The notes under the pieces were generated by a model, which saw only the letters and a list, made by a program, of their open reading frames with translations, was not told the origin of the DNA and did not search any database. From positions 398,379 to 462,378 of the forward strand of contig NZ_JAHLEL010000014.1 in NCBI RefSeq assembly GCF_020131355.1: a stretch of DNA of 64,000 nucleotides, read 5' to 3'. Shown piece by piece: positions 63,573 to 64,000 of this stretch. This stretch comes from Pseudonocardia sp. ICBG1293. GTDB lineage: Bacteria; Actinomycetota; Actinomycetes; Mycobacteriales; Pseudonocardiaceae. A program made the position numbers and the translations under genes. Position 1 is the first letter of the stretch; each line of letters opens with the position of its first letter.

Positions 63573-64000
63573 TCACGGCCGTGCAGCACGGGTCACCCCG
63601 TCCCCGCCCGGCTCCTCGACGGTGGGATCGGCGTCCAGCCCGGCCAGGACCGCCTCGGCCACGGCGACCGGGCCGGCGCGCCCCACCGGGAGGGCGAGCC
63701 GGAGCTCGTCGGCGGCCATCCGGTGGGCGGCCGCCGGGGCGCCGCAGGCCAGCAGCGACGTCGCCGCCGCCGACCGCCACGGTGCCAGGACCGGGTTCAC
63801 CGCCCCCCCGGTCCAGCAGGAGCCGTCCGCACACCCCATGTACTGCTCGACCGCGTCGCGGTGGCGGCCCTGCGCCGACCGCACACGCCCCCGCGCGTAC
63901 TCCAGCAACGCCGCACCCGGCCGTACTCCCCCGGCGGCCGGGGTGCCCGAACGCCGCGGCGTCCGCGGCGTCCGGGTCGGACTCCGCCAGGTGCAGCAGC
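63573..64000 (-). pseudogene. 3' end of another LAL-type regulator (copy E), runs off the window
   Basis: Reads LLEYARGRVRSAQGRHRDAV, then GGAVNPVLAPWRSAAATSLL and MAADELRLALPVGRAGPVAV, which is the TPR-like C-terminal middle of a LAL regulator. It ends VEEPGGDGVTRAARP at 63573, overlapping the start of copy D by 17 bases. No LuxR helix-turn-helix follows, although one is expected here. A further frame break lies near 63910. It probably lost its 3' end through recombination between tandem copies. Confidence 0.6.

Larger units (their letters stand above)
59300..63589 (-). pseudogene. LAL-family LuxR regulator (copy D), split by an IS110-type element and frameshifted
   Basis: From GTG 63589 (LHGRDLELRTLR) the AAA part is scattered over several frames: TAVVVGGGVGTGRTALLDAV (Walker A), LTVLRAASALVERDFEYGVV, VLVLVDDLQWADTASLQWLN (Walker B) and GDPEFLQVCEEVSGG near 62905. 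The IS110 element lies there (61431-62889). The protein resumes with VPSVLRAVLDEVVAAGGGPV and runs cleanly to 59740, then shifts frame twice (near 59770 and 59670), reaching the LuxR helix-turn-helix LTEAERQVVDRVVAGATNKM and EELGVSRRAVEKRLTSAYRK near 59300-59460. At least five single-base shifts are needed. It is non-functional as it stands, or error-laden sequence. Confidence 0.8.

Overview
The window is very GC-rich with near-saturated G/C at third codon positions, frequent GTG starts and many four-base ATGA/GTGA gene overlaps. This is a high-GC actinomycete. Gene content (LAL-type LuxR regulators, acyl-CoA carboxylase with an epsilon subunit, DUF4383, a BFN nuclease, DUF5996) suggests Pseudonocardiales, but that is inference from style and not a search result. 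No rRNA, tRNA or CRISPR was seen.

Layout. 1-11 kb: a LacI regulator with operators in front of a cytochrome P450, a zinc alcohol dehydrogenase, and a tightly coupled four-gene cassette (FAD oxidoreductase, acyl-CoA dehydrogenase-like protein, fused PIG-L deacetylase/methyltransferase, glycosyltransferase), followed on the other strand by a BFN nuclease, a methyltransferase and an MTHFR-like protein. 11.07-19.05 kb: an 8-kb pile of insertion sequences. It holds an IS481 remnant, an IS21 element, an IS5-type fragment, two overlapping copies of an intact IS5-type element, an IS701, an IS630 and three copies of two small non-coding elements (MITEs). 19-31 kb: HAD hydrolase, amidohydrolase, SNF2-type helicase, S9 peptidase, FAD monooxygenase, membrane protein/TetR pair, alpha/beta hydrolase/CGNR regulator pair and an LLM flavin oxidoreductase. 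31-40.5 kb: an L-arabinose locus with a LacI-type regulator, a sugar ABC transporter whose permease carries an in-frame amber codon, and divergent araB-araD-araA. 40.5-45.1 kb: an SGNH hydrolase, a pyranose-oxidase-like GMC oxidoreductase, a sugar isomerase-like protein and a tiny coupled protein, with a divergent TetR. 45.1-64 kb: at least five large LAL LuxR regulators, two intact and three damaged, interspersed with a flavodoxin-like/DUF5996 pair, an F420-reductase-like protein, a frameshifted PqqD-like protein, a PAS-LuxR regulator and an acyl-CoA carboxylase beta/epsilon pair. One LAL gene is split by an IS110-type element.

The most unusual material is mobile. Two small elements of 121 and 152 bp, each present twice, have IS5-like inverted ends and 3-bp TNA target duplications. 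One copy of each sits side by side in istA at a single TAA site, and removing both restores the istA frame exactly. The other 152-bp copy lies between the Shine-Dalgarno sequence and the start codon of the PAS-LuxR gene. The IS110 copy is bracketed by identical C9 tracts inside a LAL gene, and its non-coding left end carries a G-run that could match this target.

Caution: from about 50 kb onwards, and above all from 59 kb to the end, many reading frames are broken by single-base changes in short G/C runs, even inside the IS110 transposase. Some of these 'pseudogenes' may be sequence errors.
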